In this document: piece by piece, positions 1 through 7,363 of the stretch
How the letters are laid out: each line of letters opens with the position of its first letter
How positions within the stretch are numbered: position 1 is the stretch's first letter
Assembly (NCBI GenBank): GCA_045536815.1
Contig: JAZSOH010000023.1
Location: forward strand, 1-62,023
Direction of reading: 5' to 3'
Source: UMGS1279 sp045536815
Lineage (GTDB): Bacteria > Bacillota > Clostridia > Oscillospirales > Acutalibacteraceae
DNA length: 62,023 bases
Position numbers and translations under genes: made by a program
The notes under the pieces: generated by a model
What the model saw: the letters and a program-made list of their open reading frames with translations, nothing else
What the model was told of the DNA's origin: nothing
Database searches by the model: none

Positions 1-229
1 CCTTAGCTTCGCTTTTTGTCATAGCAAATACAACAGCTTCAAATGCTTCTGTATGAGTAGGCATAGCAGTGTCTGCTTCATAGACTCTGCCGTCAGCAGC
101 TTTGTGAGTGATAGCACCGGATGTACCGATACGCTCACATATACCCTTAGCAAGAACCGCTTCTGTTTCCATATCAATAAGCTGATATTTAAGAGATGAA
201 CTTCCGGCGTTTACAACAAAAATTTTCAT
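1..229 (-). CDS. ackA: acetate kinase, N-terminal part (cut by window edge)
   Basis: The reverse strand reads from ATG at 229 as MKIFVVNAGSSSLKYQLID, the N-terminus typical of acetate kinase, including the conserved N-A-G-S-S-S-L-K phosphate-binding strand. About 76 residues lie inside the window; the rest runs off the left edge. The enzyme makes ATP and acetate from acetyl phosphate and ADP in the cytoplasm, the last step of acetate fermentation, which fits the pyruvate formate-lyase and lactate genes further right. The start has a good SD (AGGAGT, about 7 bases upstream). A likely promoter lies at 322-349. Identity is secure from the motif; nothing can be said about the C-terminal two thirds. 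Confidence 0.93.
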   Translation of the reverse strand, partial: MKIFVVNAGSSSLKYQLIDMETEAVLAKGICERIGTSGAITHKAADGRVYEADTAMPTHTEAFEAVVFAMTKSEAK

Positions 230-321
230 TAAAATACTCCTATCCGCATAACGCTTTTTTCGTGTTGATTCCTTAAAAGAAATGTGTTAAAATCAAATAA
301 AGAACTACACATAAACTAACT

Positions 322-349
322 ATTATATAATAATAGATTTGTCTTTCAA
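322..349 (-). promoter_or_regulatory. sigma-A-like promoter for ackA
   Basis: On the minus strand TTGAAA (349-344) and TATAAT (327-322) are separated by 16 bases, about 100 bases upstream of the ackA start. No competing gene is present on this strand. Inferred from the consensus only. Confidence 0.5.
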
Positions 350-385
350 TTTCAAGTTATTTTTTCAAAAAAGTGGGTGAACAAA

Positions 386-1573
386 ATGATAAGCGGCGTG
401 ATAGCGGAATTCAACCCGTTTCATAACGGTCATGCATATTTATTGAGTCAAGCTCGAATTAATTCTGAAGCTGTTATCTGCGTTATGAGCGGAAATTTTG
501 TTCAACGCGGCGAGCCTGCGATAATCTCAAAATTTGCGCGAACTAAGGCCGCTATCGAATGCGGTGCCGACCTAGTTTTAGAATTACCTCTACCCTATAG
601 CATTGCTTCGGCGATGTATTTTGCAAGCGGTGCTATTGAAACATTAAATGGACTTGGAGTTGTCGACACAATATGTTTTGGAAGCGAATGTGGTGATATA
701 GAAAAACTGATAAGAGCTTCTGAAATTTTAAACAATCCCATTATGCCTGAGATGCTTAAAAGTGAGCTTAAAAGTGGCATTAGTTACCCCGCCGCCCGTC
801 AGTCAGTAGCCGAAAAACTTGCTGAGGATGATGATTTATCGGTGCTTACAACCCCTAACGATACCCTTGCAGTTGAATATATAAGCGCCGCGAAAAGATT
901 AAATGCCAACTTCGAATTTAAAGCTATAAAACGTGTTGGTGTTCAGCACGACTCAAGCTCTCCAACCGGCGAATTTTGCTCTGCTTCATATTTAAGGGAG
1001 CTTTTAAAAGAAAACCCTGCAGAGCTGCAAAAATATATGCCTTTTGAGTCATATAAAACCTTAATTGAGGAAGCAAAGCTTGGCAAAATCGCCTCATATT
1101 CTCTTCTTGACAGGGCTATTGTTGCTCACCTAAGGACAACAACTCCCGAAATTTTAAGAAACATTCCCGACGTTTCGGAAGGCATTGAAAACAGAATTAT
1201 TCTAGCGGCTAACAAATTCTCATCACTTGATGATATAATAAAGGCATCAAAAACAAAGCGTTATACACATGCTAGAATAAGAAGAATTATTTTAGCCTCT
1301 TATTTAGGTGTTACAGCAGGTTATAGGCAAAGAAAGGTGCCATATATTAGGGTGTTAGGGCTAAATCAAAAGGGTGCAGAAATTCTTTCTCTATCAAAGA
1401 AAAAATCTAAACTTTTTGTTGTAGGCTCCCTAAAAGACGCAGAAAAAATTAGTTCTACTGCCGCAAAATATGCTGAACTTGAAATAAAAGCGGGTGACCT
1501 TTACTCACTAATGCTTAAAAACCCAACAATTGGTAAAACCGAATATACCAACAAATTCTATAAAAACTTTTAA
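386..1573 (+). CDS. tmcAL: tRNA(Met) cytidine acetate ligase
   Basis: TmcAL (YlbM family) uses acetate and ATP to acetylate the wobble cytidine of elongator tRNA-Met, protecting AUG/AUA discrimination. The N-terminus ISGVIAEFNPFHNGH carries the nucleotidyltransferase HxGH-type motif (HNGH). SGNFVQRGEPA and the conserved KFARTKAAIECGADLVLELP segment follow; the C-terminal half is the family's helical part. At about 395 residues it has the usual length. The ORF is open from a GTG at 377, but ATG 386 fits better: it gives the family's normal N-terminus and lies 6 bases after GGGTGA. It stands alone, divergent from ackA, whose product consumes the same metabolite pool. A hairpin terminator follows directly. 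Confidence 0.9.
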   Translation: MISGVIAEFNPFHNGHAYLLSQARINSEAVICVMSGNFVQRGEPAIISKFARTKAAIECGADLVLELPLPYSIASAMYFASGAIETLNGLGVVDTICFGSECGDIEKLIRASEILNNPIMPEMLKSELKSGISYPAARQSVAEKLAEDDDLSVLTTPNDTLAVEYISAAKRLNANFEFKAIKRVGVQHDSSSPTGEFCSASYLRELLKENPAELQKYMPFESYKTLIEEAKLGKIASYSLLDRAIVAHLRTTTPEILRNIPDVSEGIENRIILAANKFSSLDDIIKASKTKRYTHARIRRIILASYLGVTAGYRQRKVPYIRVLGLNQKGAEILSLSKKKSKLFVVGSLKDAEKISSTAAKYAELEIKAGDLYSLMLKNPTIGKTEYTNKFYKNF

Positions 1574-1582
1574 AAGAAAAAC

Positions 1583-1616
1583 GGTTATCGCAAAGCAAAG
1601 CGATAACCATTTTTTA
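1583..1616 (+). terminator. rho-independent terminator after tmcAL
   Basis: Nine-base stem GGTTATCGC (1583-1591) with GCGATAACC (1600-1608), loop of eight bases, followed by ATTTTTT. Confidence 0.85.
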
Positions 1617-1622
1617 ACTTAA

Positions 1623-2144
1623 TTATTTCTTTTTTGGTCTTTTAATCTTATTAAGCTTTTTAGAAAGGCCGCAGAAAAAGGCGGAGTTCACCCTTACTAT
1701 TTAAATCTTGTTTCATCTGAAATAGCCAAAAAAATTGAGCTTATTTCTTCCATTTCTGATGTGCCAAAATTTATTTTAAAAACATTCAAAACCTATTGTA
1801 AGCTAGTTAAAGATAATAAAAGCGCTCACTATTCTCCCCTTGTTGAAAAGGTTATAATAACTATTGATTCCGACCTTACTGCAGATTTAACGCTTTCAAA
1901 ATTAGCCGAAAAATGTAATGTGAGCTCGGGCTATCTTTCGTCTGTTTTCAAAAAAGAAACAAACCAAACCCTTACAAATTTCGTGAACCATAGAAGAATA
2001 GCCGAGGCTAAAAAGCTTCTTAATAGCACTAATTTACAAATTCAAACCATTGCGCAGCACTGCGGTATATTAGATGTCCCCTATTTTAGCAAATTGTTTA
2101 AAAAGTATGTTGGTGTTTCACCAAAACAGTATAAAGAAAAATAA
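1623..2144 (+). pseudogene. 5'-truncated AraC-family regulator
   Basis: The frame is open from 1623, right after a stop at 1620. It encodes a linker region containing AAEKGGVHPYYLNL and then two AraC-type helix-turn-helix motifs (LSKLAEKCNVSSGYLSSVFKKE and IQTIAQHCGILDVPYFSKLFKK) ending VSPKQYKEK. Full-length AraC regulators with this middle segment normally have a further N-terminal sensing domain of well over 100 residues; here that part is absent, and the tmcAL terminator sits just upstream instead. The only starts are internal (for example GTG 1761, without a good SD). I read it as a decaying remnant. A short DNA-binding protein expressed from an internal start cannot be excluded. Confidence 0.75.
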
Positions 2145-2147
2145 TAT

Positions 2148-2175
2148 TTTACTAACACCTTTTTTGTGGTATAAT
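2148..2175 (+). promoter_or_regulatory. extended -10 promoter for the D-lactate dehydrogenase gene
   Basis: TTTACT (2148-2153), 16-base spacer, TGG directly before TATAAT (2170-2175). An SD AGGGAGGA follows at 2186-2193, 6 bases before the ATG at 2200. It overlaps the downstream edge of the AraC remnant. Confidence 0.65.
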
Positions 2176-2199
2176 AAAAATAATTAGGGAGGATTTTTT

Positions 2200-3234
2200 A
2201 TGAAGGTTGCATTTTTTGATACAAAACCATACGATAAACCATCTTTTGAAAAATATGGTGAACAGTATGGTATAAAATTAAAATATTTTGAAGCAAAGCT
2301 TAATGAAGATACTGCCGAACTTGCTCACGGATTTGATGCCGTTTGCGTGTTTGTGAATGACACAGTAGACGCAAAGGTTATTGATAAATTAAATGAACTC
2401 GGCGTTAAGGTTTTGGCTTTGCGCTGTGCGGGTTTTAACAATGTTGATATGAAATATGCCTATGGTAAGCTTCACGTACTAAGGGTTCCTGCTTATTCCC
2501 CTTATGCCGTTGCCGAGCATACTATGGCGCTTCTTCTTACCTCAATCCGCCGTATCCATAAAGCTTATATTCGCTCACGCGACTTTAACTTTAGCCTTAA
2601 TAATTTAACCGGTTTTGATTTGTTTGGTAAAACTGTTGGTGTTATTGGTACAGGTAAAATCGGCAAAGTTTTCATAAACATTTGCCGTGGCTTTGGTATG
2701 AAGGTTCTCTGCTTCGATAAATTTCCCGATAAATCTATAGAAGACGGCGAATTCGTAAAATACGTTGAGCTTGATGAGCTTTTAACCTCTAGCGATGTTA
2801 TATCATTACACTGCCCTTTAACTGAAGAAACCTATCATATAATTGATGATGAAGCATTACAAAAATGTAAACGAGGTGTTGTAATTTTAAATACCTCTCG
2901 CGGTGCTTTGGTAGATGCAGAAGCCCTTCTTACAGGTATTAAATCGCGTAAGGTTGGCGCCGCTTGTTTGGACGTTTATGAAGAGGAATCCGACCTGTTT
3001 TTCGAAGATAATTCAGGGCATATTTTAGAGGATGATACTTTGGCAAGACTTATTTCAATGCCAAACGTTATCGTTACCTCTCACCAAGCTTTTTTAACCG
3101 AAGAAGCTCTACAAAATATTGCAGAAACAACTGTTAAAAATATTGTCGGTTTCTTTAATAATGGCCAATGCCCAAATGAGCTTTGCTATAAAAGCGGAGA
3201 GGCAAAAGACTGTAAAGACGGAAAATGTTTTTAA
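2200..3234 (+). CDS. ldhA: D-lactate dehydrogenase (2-hydroxyacid dehydrogenase family)
   Basis: NAD-dependent reduction of pyruvate to D-lactate, a cytoplasmic fermentation step. The catalytic Arg lies in the conserved D-LDH segment with LALRCAGFNNVD, the Rossmann glycine motif is VGVIGTGKIGKVF, then LHCPLTEETYHIID, LNTSRGALVDAEAL, DVYEEESDLFFED and the catalytic His in VTSHQAFLTEEAL. The LFFED segment is typical of true D-LDH rather than phosphoglycerate or hydroxyisocaproate enzymes. Length (344 residues) is slightly above usual because of a short Cys- and Lys-rich tail ending CKDGKCF. It has its own promoter and terminator. With the Etf-linked lactate dehydrogenase at 46-49 kb, the cell seems able both to form and to consume lactate. 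Confidence 0.88.
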   Translation: MKVAFFDTKPYDKPSFEKYGEQYGIKLKYFEAKLNEDTAELAHGFDAVCVFVNDTVDAKVIDKLNELGVKVLALRCAGFNNVDMKYAYGKLHVLRVPAYSPYAVAEHTMALLLTSIRRIHKAYIRSRDFNFSLNNLTGFDLFGKTVGVIGTGKIGKVFINICRGFGMKVLCFDKFPDKSIEDGEFVKYVELDELLTSSDVISLHCPLTEETYHIIDDEALQKCKRGVVILNTSRGALVDAEALLTGIKSRKVGAACLDVYEEESDLFFEDNSGHILEDDTLARLISMPNVIVTSHQAFLTEEALQNIAETTVKNIVGFFNNGQCPNELCYKSGEAKDCKDGKCF

Positions 3235-3269
3235 AATAGTTAATAACACAAAAATATCCACCCATATTT

Positions 3270-3297
3270 GAGGCACCCTCCATAAGGAAGGTGCCTC
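3270..3297 (+). terminator. hairpin after ldhA
   Basis: GAGGCACC (3270-3277) pairs with GGTGCCTC (3290-3297); the inner CTCC/GGA extends the stem. No long T-run follows, so termination may be weak, or the hairpin may be the outer edge of the repeat element that begins immediately after. Confidence 0.45.
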
Positions 3298-3298
3298 A

Positions 3299-3472
3299 GT
3301 TATATTCGCCTTTCGGCGAGTGATATTGCTTCGCAGTGATATGATGCTTTGCATCGTGATATTGTCCTTCGGACAGTTTGGGAGGCGAATATAATATCAC
3401 TGAAACTGCAGGTTTCAATATCACTTTGCCGATAGGCAAAATAAAACTGTGAGACCTGTCTCACAATATCAC
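3299..3472. repeat. palindromic multi-hairpin repeat element with GTGATAT/ATATCAC spacers
   Basis: Three GTGATAT heptamers (3320, 3336, 3356) on the left face three reverse-complement ATATCAC heptamers (3394, 3418, 3466) on the right. Between them are small perfect hairpins: CGCC-tttc-GGCG (3307-3318), TGC-ttc-GCA, GATGC-ttt-GCATC (3343-3355), TGTCC-ttc-GGACA (3363-3375), TGAAAC..GTTTCA (3401-3417) and TTTGCC-gata-GGCAAA (3425-3440). A longer stem, TATATTCGCCT near 3301 with AGGCGAATATA at 3382-3392, encloses the left group, giving a cloverleaf-like fold. No ORF is credible here. I do not recognise a named family; the organisation suggests a dispersed hairpin repeat (REP/BIME-like or a small non-autonomous element). 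Confidence 0.7.
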
Positions 3473-3517
3473 TTTTTCTTAGTTTTGAGATAGGTTAATT
3501 TAAAAGTATGTACTCTC

Positions 3518-3578
3518 GTTACGCACCTTTTGAAAGTGCGTAACCCACTATGACACTTTCAGTGCTTGAAAGTGTCAT
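3518..3578. repeat. two adjacent perfect hairpins
   Basis: GTTACGCAC (3518-3526) pairs with GTGCGTAAC (3536-3544). TATGACACTTTCA (3549-3561) pairs with TGAAAGTGTCATA (3567-3578 region, short loop). Neither is followed by a clear T-run on either strand. They lie between the multi-hairpin element and the spoIVB fragment and may belong to the same element. Confidence 0.6.
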
Positions 3579-3586
3579 AAACATTT

Positions 3587-3802
3587 TTACGATACATCTT
3601 TTAAAATATTATCTGTCTCACAGGTCCTTGCCGTTTTTAGCATATTTTCGGCAAATATGCCGTAGCCTTTAGTGGGGTCATCTACAAGCACGTGAGTAAC
3701 TGCGCCGATGAGTTTACCGTTTTGCAAAATTGGGCTACCCGACACGAGTGTGTCAAGTAGGATACAACACCATTTTTTGAGGTATTTCTTGCCGTATTTT
3801 AC
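3587..3802 (-). pseudogene. spoIVB C-terminal fragment (duplicate remnant)
   Basis: Read on the minus strand, this 71-codon stretch ends in a proper stop at 3587 and contains SGSPILQNGKLIGAVTHVLV, then DDPTKGYGIFAENML. The intact SpoIVB at 5551-6801 has SGSPIIQNGKLIGAVTHVLV and DDPTKGYAIFAENML at the same distance from its stop. The catalytic-serine motif GMSGSP has become TLVSGSP, preceded by WCCILLD instead of GGIVQG. A TAG at about 3803-3805 and the lack of a start or SD show there is no intact gene. Identity is near-complete over the last 45 or so residues, so the copy is fairly recent, or this segment travels with the neighbouring repeat. Confidence 0.85.
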
Positions 3803-4122
3803 CTAAAATACTCATTTTGGCCCTCTAATACGCACGATTTAACCTTTTAAAGTGCATTTCGCGTTTTCGTTGTAGAATTATCAAGCCGCTATATGCCTGC
3901 TTTTTACGATTTTCAGCAAAAATACTGGGTGTGCAATTCTACAAAAAACTTAAATGTGATTTTTGCTATTTTACACACAAAACCCGCTGATTCTCAACGA
4001 ATCGGCGGGTTAAATATAGTTAACATTTCAACACAGAGAACCGTACCCTGTCTCCTCTTTAGAAGAAATTTTTAGATTAAAACAGCACCACAAAGCCTTT
4101 TTAAAAATAGGCATAGAAAAAC
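3803..4122. other. intergenic stretch without a credible gene
   Basis: The only sizeable ORF (3893-4075, 60 codons) has no SD or recognisable product. Two inverted repeats are visible: TTGTAGAATT (3870-3879) with AATTCTACAA (3935-3944), 55 bases apart, and AACCCGC-GATTC (3981-3993) with GAATC-GCGGGTT (3999-4011). The second makes a strong hairpin but has poor T-runs. The stretch GAACCGTACCCTGTCTCC near 4040 resembles sequence I associate with REP-type hairpin ends, without proof. Confidence 0.5.
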
Positions 4123-4150
4123 GCACTGTTTTCGTTTCCGAAAACAGTGC
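4117..4150 (-). terminator. rho-independent terminator for the lipoprotein gene
   Basis: Perfect 12-bp stem GCACTGTTTTCG (4123-4134) with CGAAAACAGTGC (4139-4150), four-base loop. On the minus strand GTTTTTC follows. It lies 70 bases past the lipoprotein stop. Confidence 0.85.
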
Positions 4151-4222
4151 ATTTATGTGATACAGATAGACCAACAAATAATAAGTTTATCTAAAAAATA
4201 TATACACTACAATAAATTAATT

Positions 4223-5371
4223 TTATCTGTCCAGTTTTACAAAAGAAACATATCTCCAACAATCATCTACATACTTTAAAGTCAAATTGTATCTGCCCTC
4301 TATTTGACAAACTTCTTTAGTTCCATCTAGTAATTTTTCACCCGAATAATACCAATTAACACCTTCTTGTCCATTTGCTTCTGTTTCGGACATTCTTACA
4401 ACATCGTCTACCACTATAATGTAAGTACAATCATCAACTTTACTGTGCGAAAAACATCTAAATATCTCTGCACTGCCCCAACCACCGAAATATCGTGCTT
4501 GAATTATGCCGTCATTTTCAAGATATTGAACACTCAAGCCCATAGCAGTTCCGTGTGCTTTTGAAAAATCAAATGTTCTACCAAAAAGTTTTTCTGCTCG
4601 TTCATTTAAATATTTAGGAGAAATTTCTATAATACTATCTAGCCCTTCAGTGTAGGACTTGATAATATCAGTTTTTAGACCTGTATACATATCTGGTGCA
4701 CATAAAATATATAAAGCTGCAGAAGTAGGCGAAATTTCACTTGTATTATCAAATTCAAATGGGTCACTTAAGAAAAACGCACTGCTCATTTTTTCAAATA
4801 GAGAGGTTACAATTTCATCACTAAATACATTACAACGAGTACAATTTCCTTTTTTTGTATAGTTATGACCTAACATACCACCGTTAGTTACACCACAACG
4901 AGTGCACGTCTCTGCCTTAGTGCATGTTGCTTCATTATATGTATGGCCTAATGCACTACCGCTTGTAGCACCACAGGAGCATTTTTGAGGTTCGGTGCAG
5001 GTAGCATTACTAAAATTATGAGTGTGTGACGGTGTGCTTGATGTTGATGACGGTCTGCTTGTAGTCGGTTTACTCGTTGTAGGTGTACTTGTCGTGTTGC
5101 TCGGTTTACTGCTTGTTTTATTGTCTTTGTCGCTCGTGGTTAGCTTGCTTGTTTCCGTGCTTGTGGTCGGTGTGCCATTTATACTTGTGTTGTTTGTAGT
5201 ACTCTTAGACGAGTAATTATTTTGTTCTTTGGAACTACCATCATCATTTAGAAAATCACTTGAACTAATTGTAGAAACGTTATCCACATATTGATAATCC
5301 TCACTGTCTCCGCATCCTGAAAAAGCAAAAACAAGCGCTATCACAAAAAACAATACTACGATTTTGTTCAT
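4223..5371 (-). CDS. predicted lipoprotein with CxxC repeats, function unknown
   Basis: From ATG 5371 (SD AGGAGAG about 8 bases upstream) the protein starts MNKIVVLFFVIALVFAFSGC, a lipoprotein signal peptide with a lipidatable Cys. A roughly 90-residue Ser/Thr/Pro linker follows, as in cell-wall-spanning proteins. Then come three short units of the type TCTEPQKCSCGATSGSALGH, TCTKAETCTRCG and NCTRCN, each with paired cysteines that could bind zinc. The C-terminal roughly 200 residues (from SDEIVTSLFEKM) are not recognised. The frame is open back to 5428, but that adds a non-signal N-terminus. Similar Cys-pair units fill the middle of the giant surface protein at 19.8-25.9 kb, so the two may share a wall-associated role (inference). 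It lies downstream of spoIVB on the same strand but has its own terminator. Confidence 0.75.
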   Translation of the reverse strand: MNKIVVLFFVIALVFAFSGCGDSEDYQYVDNVSTISSSDFLNDDGSSKEQNNYSSKSTTNNTSINGTPTTSTETSKLTTSDKDNKTSSKPSNTTSTPTTSKPTTSRPSSTSSTPSHTHNFSNATCTEPQKCSCGATSGSALGHTYNEATCTKAETCTRCGVTNGGMLGHNYTKKGNCTRCNVFSDEIVTSLFEKMSSAFFLSDPFEFDNTSEISPTSAALYILCAPDMYTGLKTDIIKSYTEGLDSIIEISPKYLNERAEKLFGRTFDFSKAHGTAMGLSVQYLENDGIIQARYFGGWGSAEIFRCFSHSKVDDCTYIIVVDDVVRMSETEANGQEGVNWYYSGEKLLDGTKEVCQIEGRYNLTLKYVDDCWRYVSFVKLDR

Positions 5372-5523
5372 TTCCATCTCTCCTAAAAATAAAAAGTGCG
5401 TCCACCGAAGTAACCGCACAAAAAACACAAACTCCGATAGTCGCCAAACTTAATCAATATGCGAGTACATTAATTTAATTTGGCAATTTTTAGTTTATCA
5501 TATTTTGTCTTAAAATGCAATAG

Positions 5524-5547
5524 AAAGGACTCCGTATGGAGTCCTTT
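5524..5547 (-). terminator. hairpin after spoIVB
   Basis: AAAGGACTCC (5524-5533), loop GTAT, GGAGTCCTTT (5538-5547), directly past the spoIVB stop at 5551. The T-run on the minus strand is short (TTTCTATT). Confidence 0.7.
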
Positions 5548-5550
5548 TGG

Positions 5551-6801
5551 TTATGATGCATCTTTTAATTGATTGTTCTCTGCAACGCTTTGTGCTGTTT
5601 CGAGCATATTTTCCGCAAAGATTGCATACCCCTTAGTTGGGTCGTCGACTAACACATGGGTTACGGCGCCGATTAGTTTTCCATTTTGTATGATGGGGCT
5701 GCCCGACATCCCCTGCACTATTCCGCCCGTTTTTTGAAGTAGTTCTTTATCTGTTATTTTTATTGAAAGATTTTTGGTTATAGTATTTTTATGGCTTATT
5801 TTTGTTATATCACATTCATAATATTTAGGTGTACTGCCGTCTATGGTAGATAGTATCTTTGCCTTACCGCATTTAACTTCTTGCCTTAGAGCAATTTTTA
5901 TAAGGTCTGAGGGTAAATACTCAATATCATTTTCGGCATAAACTCCTGTATCGGTATTAAGCAGCATTTCGCCTAAATCTAGGTTTGTAAATTTTCCGAC
6001 CAGTCCACCTGGAGTGCCGACTCTCCCCTTTTCGATACTAAGTATCGTAGCTGTTACAAGTCTTCCCTTTTGAAGGCTTAGTTTTACTCCTGTTTCGCTA
6101 TCACAAACCGCATGCCCAAGCCCCGCAACTACACCAAGAGATGGAGAATAAAAACTCAGAGTTCCTACACCCGCGCTACTGTCCTTTACCCAAACTCCCG
6201 CCTTAAACTCGCCGCTCGAATATGAAAGCTCAGGCTTTAAAACAACAGTCATTTTTTTATTATTTCGCCTTAAAACTATGGCAATTTTTTCTCCGCCCGA
6301 TTTTTCAACAAGTCTGGCTACATCTTCATTCGAATTTACCCTTTCACCGCAAACTGTAATAATGTAATCACCCACCTGTATACCAGCAGCTTTGGCAGGT
6401 GATTTATTTCCGCTTTCGGTATCAACACTGTCTATTTTTACAACCAAAACACCATCGGTATAAATCTTTATTCCAAATGGCTTTCCCAAAACTAAAACAT
6501 CTTCTTCCTTTATTACCGAAACATTTACAGTTTTCACAGGGAAAATACCCATTAACTTAATATTTGCTGAATAAAAATTTTTGTCGTTTACATTCGCATT
6601 TACGTCTAACTCTTTATCTGAATTCTCGCTAACTCTTATTGGAATTTTACTTTCAATTTTAAGTTCTTTTCCATAAACTCTAGAAAAATTATCCGGAGTG
6701 TTATACGAAACATAATAGACACCCGAAAAAACTGTTGCTACAAATAAAAGTAAAGCGGCAAAAATTACAATTTTAATTCTATTTACGTATTTTTTTGGCA
6801 T
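5551..6801 (-). CDS. spoIVB: SpoIVB signalling serine peptidase
   Basis: SpoIVB is secreted from the forespore into the intermembrane space and cuts SpoIVFA (and, in Bacillus, BofA), releasing processing of pro-sigma-K. The protein has an N-terminal membrane segment (about residues 10-30), a PDZ domain (about 105-185, with GKPFGIKIYTDGVLVV and AAGIQVGDYIITV) and an S55 peptidase domain with the catalytic His in LGHAVCD and the catalytic Ser in QGMSGSPIIQNGKLIGA. Its length (416) is normal for SpoIVB. The start ATG has a perfect SD, AGGAGG, 5 bases away. It is transcribed alone, without the usual spo0A neighbour in view. The window also carries bofA and sigK, so most of the sigma-K checkpoint is here except SpoIVFA/FB. 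A degenerate copy of its 3' end lies at 3587-3802. Confidence 0.95.
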   Translation of the reverse strand: MPKKYVNRIKIVIFAALLLFVATVFSGVYYVSYNTPDNFSRVYGKELKIESKIPIRVSENSDKELDVNANVNDKNFYSANIKLMGIFPVKTVNVSVIKEEDVLVLGKPFGIKIYTDGVLVVKIDSVDTESGNKSPAKAAGIQVGDYIITVCGERVNSNEDVARLVEKSGGEKIAIVLRRNNKKMTVVLKPELSYSSGEFKAGVWVKDSSAGVGTLSFYSPSLGVVAGLGHAVCDSETGVKLSLQKGRLVTATILSIEKGRVGTPGGLVGKFTNLDLGEMLLNTDTGVYAENDIEYLPSDLIKIALRQEVKCGKAKILSTIDGSTPKYYECDITKISHKNTITKNLSIKITDKELLQKTGGIVQGMSGSPIIQNGKLIGAVTHVLVDDPTKGYAIFAENMLETAQSVAENNQLKDAS

Positions 6802-6967
6802 TTAAACCTCCTTCGCTTGCAAATATAATATATGTAAATAAAAATTTTAAACACAAGAATAAATGTGGTATTAAGAAAAGATACTTACAAATTTGTTAGC
6901 TCTTTTTATTTTTTGAAAATTATTGAAATTTATTCATTTTAAAAACAATAACCTTTATAAAAAAACA

Positions 6968-6995
6968 TTGACTTTTTTATAAAAGGATATAAAAT
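6968..6995 (+). promoter_or_regulatory. promoter for the Dabb-domain gene
   Basis: TTGACT (6968-6973), 16-base spacer, TAAAAT (6990-6995); SD AAAGGAGG follows near 7002-7009. The -10 is not unique because the region is very A+T rich. The 200 bases upstream (6802-6967) hold nothing else I can identify. Confidence 0.5.
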
Positions 6996-7017
6996 ATTAT
7001 AAAAGGAGGCATTAAAA

Positions 7018-7320
7018 ATGGTAAAACATATTATTCTTTGGACACTTAAATCACAGTTTTCAAGTGAAGAAAAAATAGAAATTAAAGCTAATGCAAAGCG
7101 AGAGCTTGAATCTCTCGTTGGAGTTGTACCGGGTCTTATAAGCCTAGAGCTTATTACCGAAGGATTAGAATCTTCTAACGCTGAAATGATGCTTGACAGT
7201 ACCCTAGAAAGCGCCGAAGCGCTTAAAGGCTACCAAGTACACCCCGCGCACGTTGCGGCGGCAAACGGCTTTGTAAGGCCATATACAGACACTAGGCTTT
7301 GCATTGATTTTGAAAAATAA
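7018..7320 (+). CDS. Dabb-family (stress-responsive A/B barrel) protein
   Basis: A 100-residue protein beginning MVKHIILWTLK, with PGLISLELITEG in the middle and GYQVHPAHVAAANGFVRPY near the end. This is the single-domain dimeric alpha/beta barrel (Dabb) layout: an N-terminal strand with a histidine, a central PG turn and the H-P-x-H-x-x segment. Length matches the family. The biochemical role of bacterial Dabb proteins is mostly unknown, so I give no reaction. It is monocistronic: own promoter, ideal SD (AAAGGAGG), and a strong terminator shared with the convergent nagA. Confidence 0.82.
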   Translation: MVKHIILWTLKSQFSSEEKIEIKANAKRELESLVGVVPGLISLELITEGLESSNAEMMLDSTLESAEALKGYQVHPAHVAAANGFVRPYTDTRLCIDFEK

Positions 7321-7322
7321 TT

Positions 7323-7362
7323 AAAAAATGTGTAGGAACATTTACTGTTCCTACACATTTTT
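7323..7362. terminator. bidirectional terminator between Dabb gene and nagA
   Basis: AAAATGTGTAGGAACA (7325-7340) and TGTTCCTACACATTTT (7346-7361) form a perfect 16-bp stem with A- and T-tracts on both sides, serving both converging genes. Confidence 0.9.
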
Positions 7363-7363
7363 A

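Noticed and set aside
3893..4075. 60-codon ORF in the gene-poor region
   Set aside because: No SD, no recognisable sequence, and it spans two inverted repeats.
5022..5216. ORF rich in Val/Leu opposite the lipoprotein linker
   Set aside because: It is the antisense reading of a Ser/Thr-rich repeat region.
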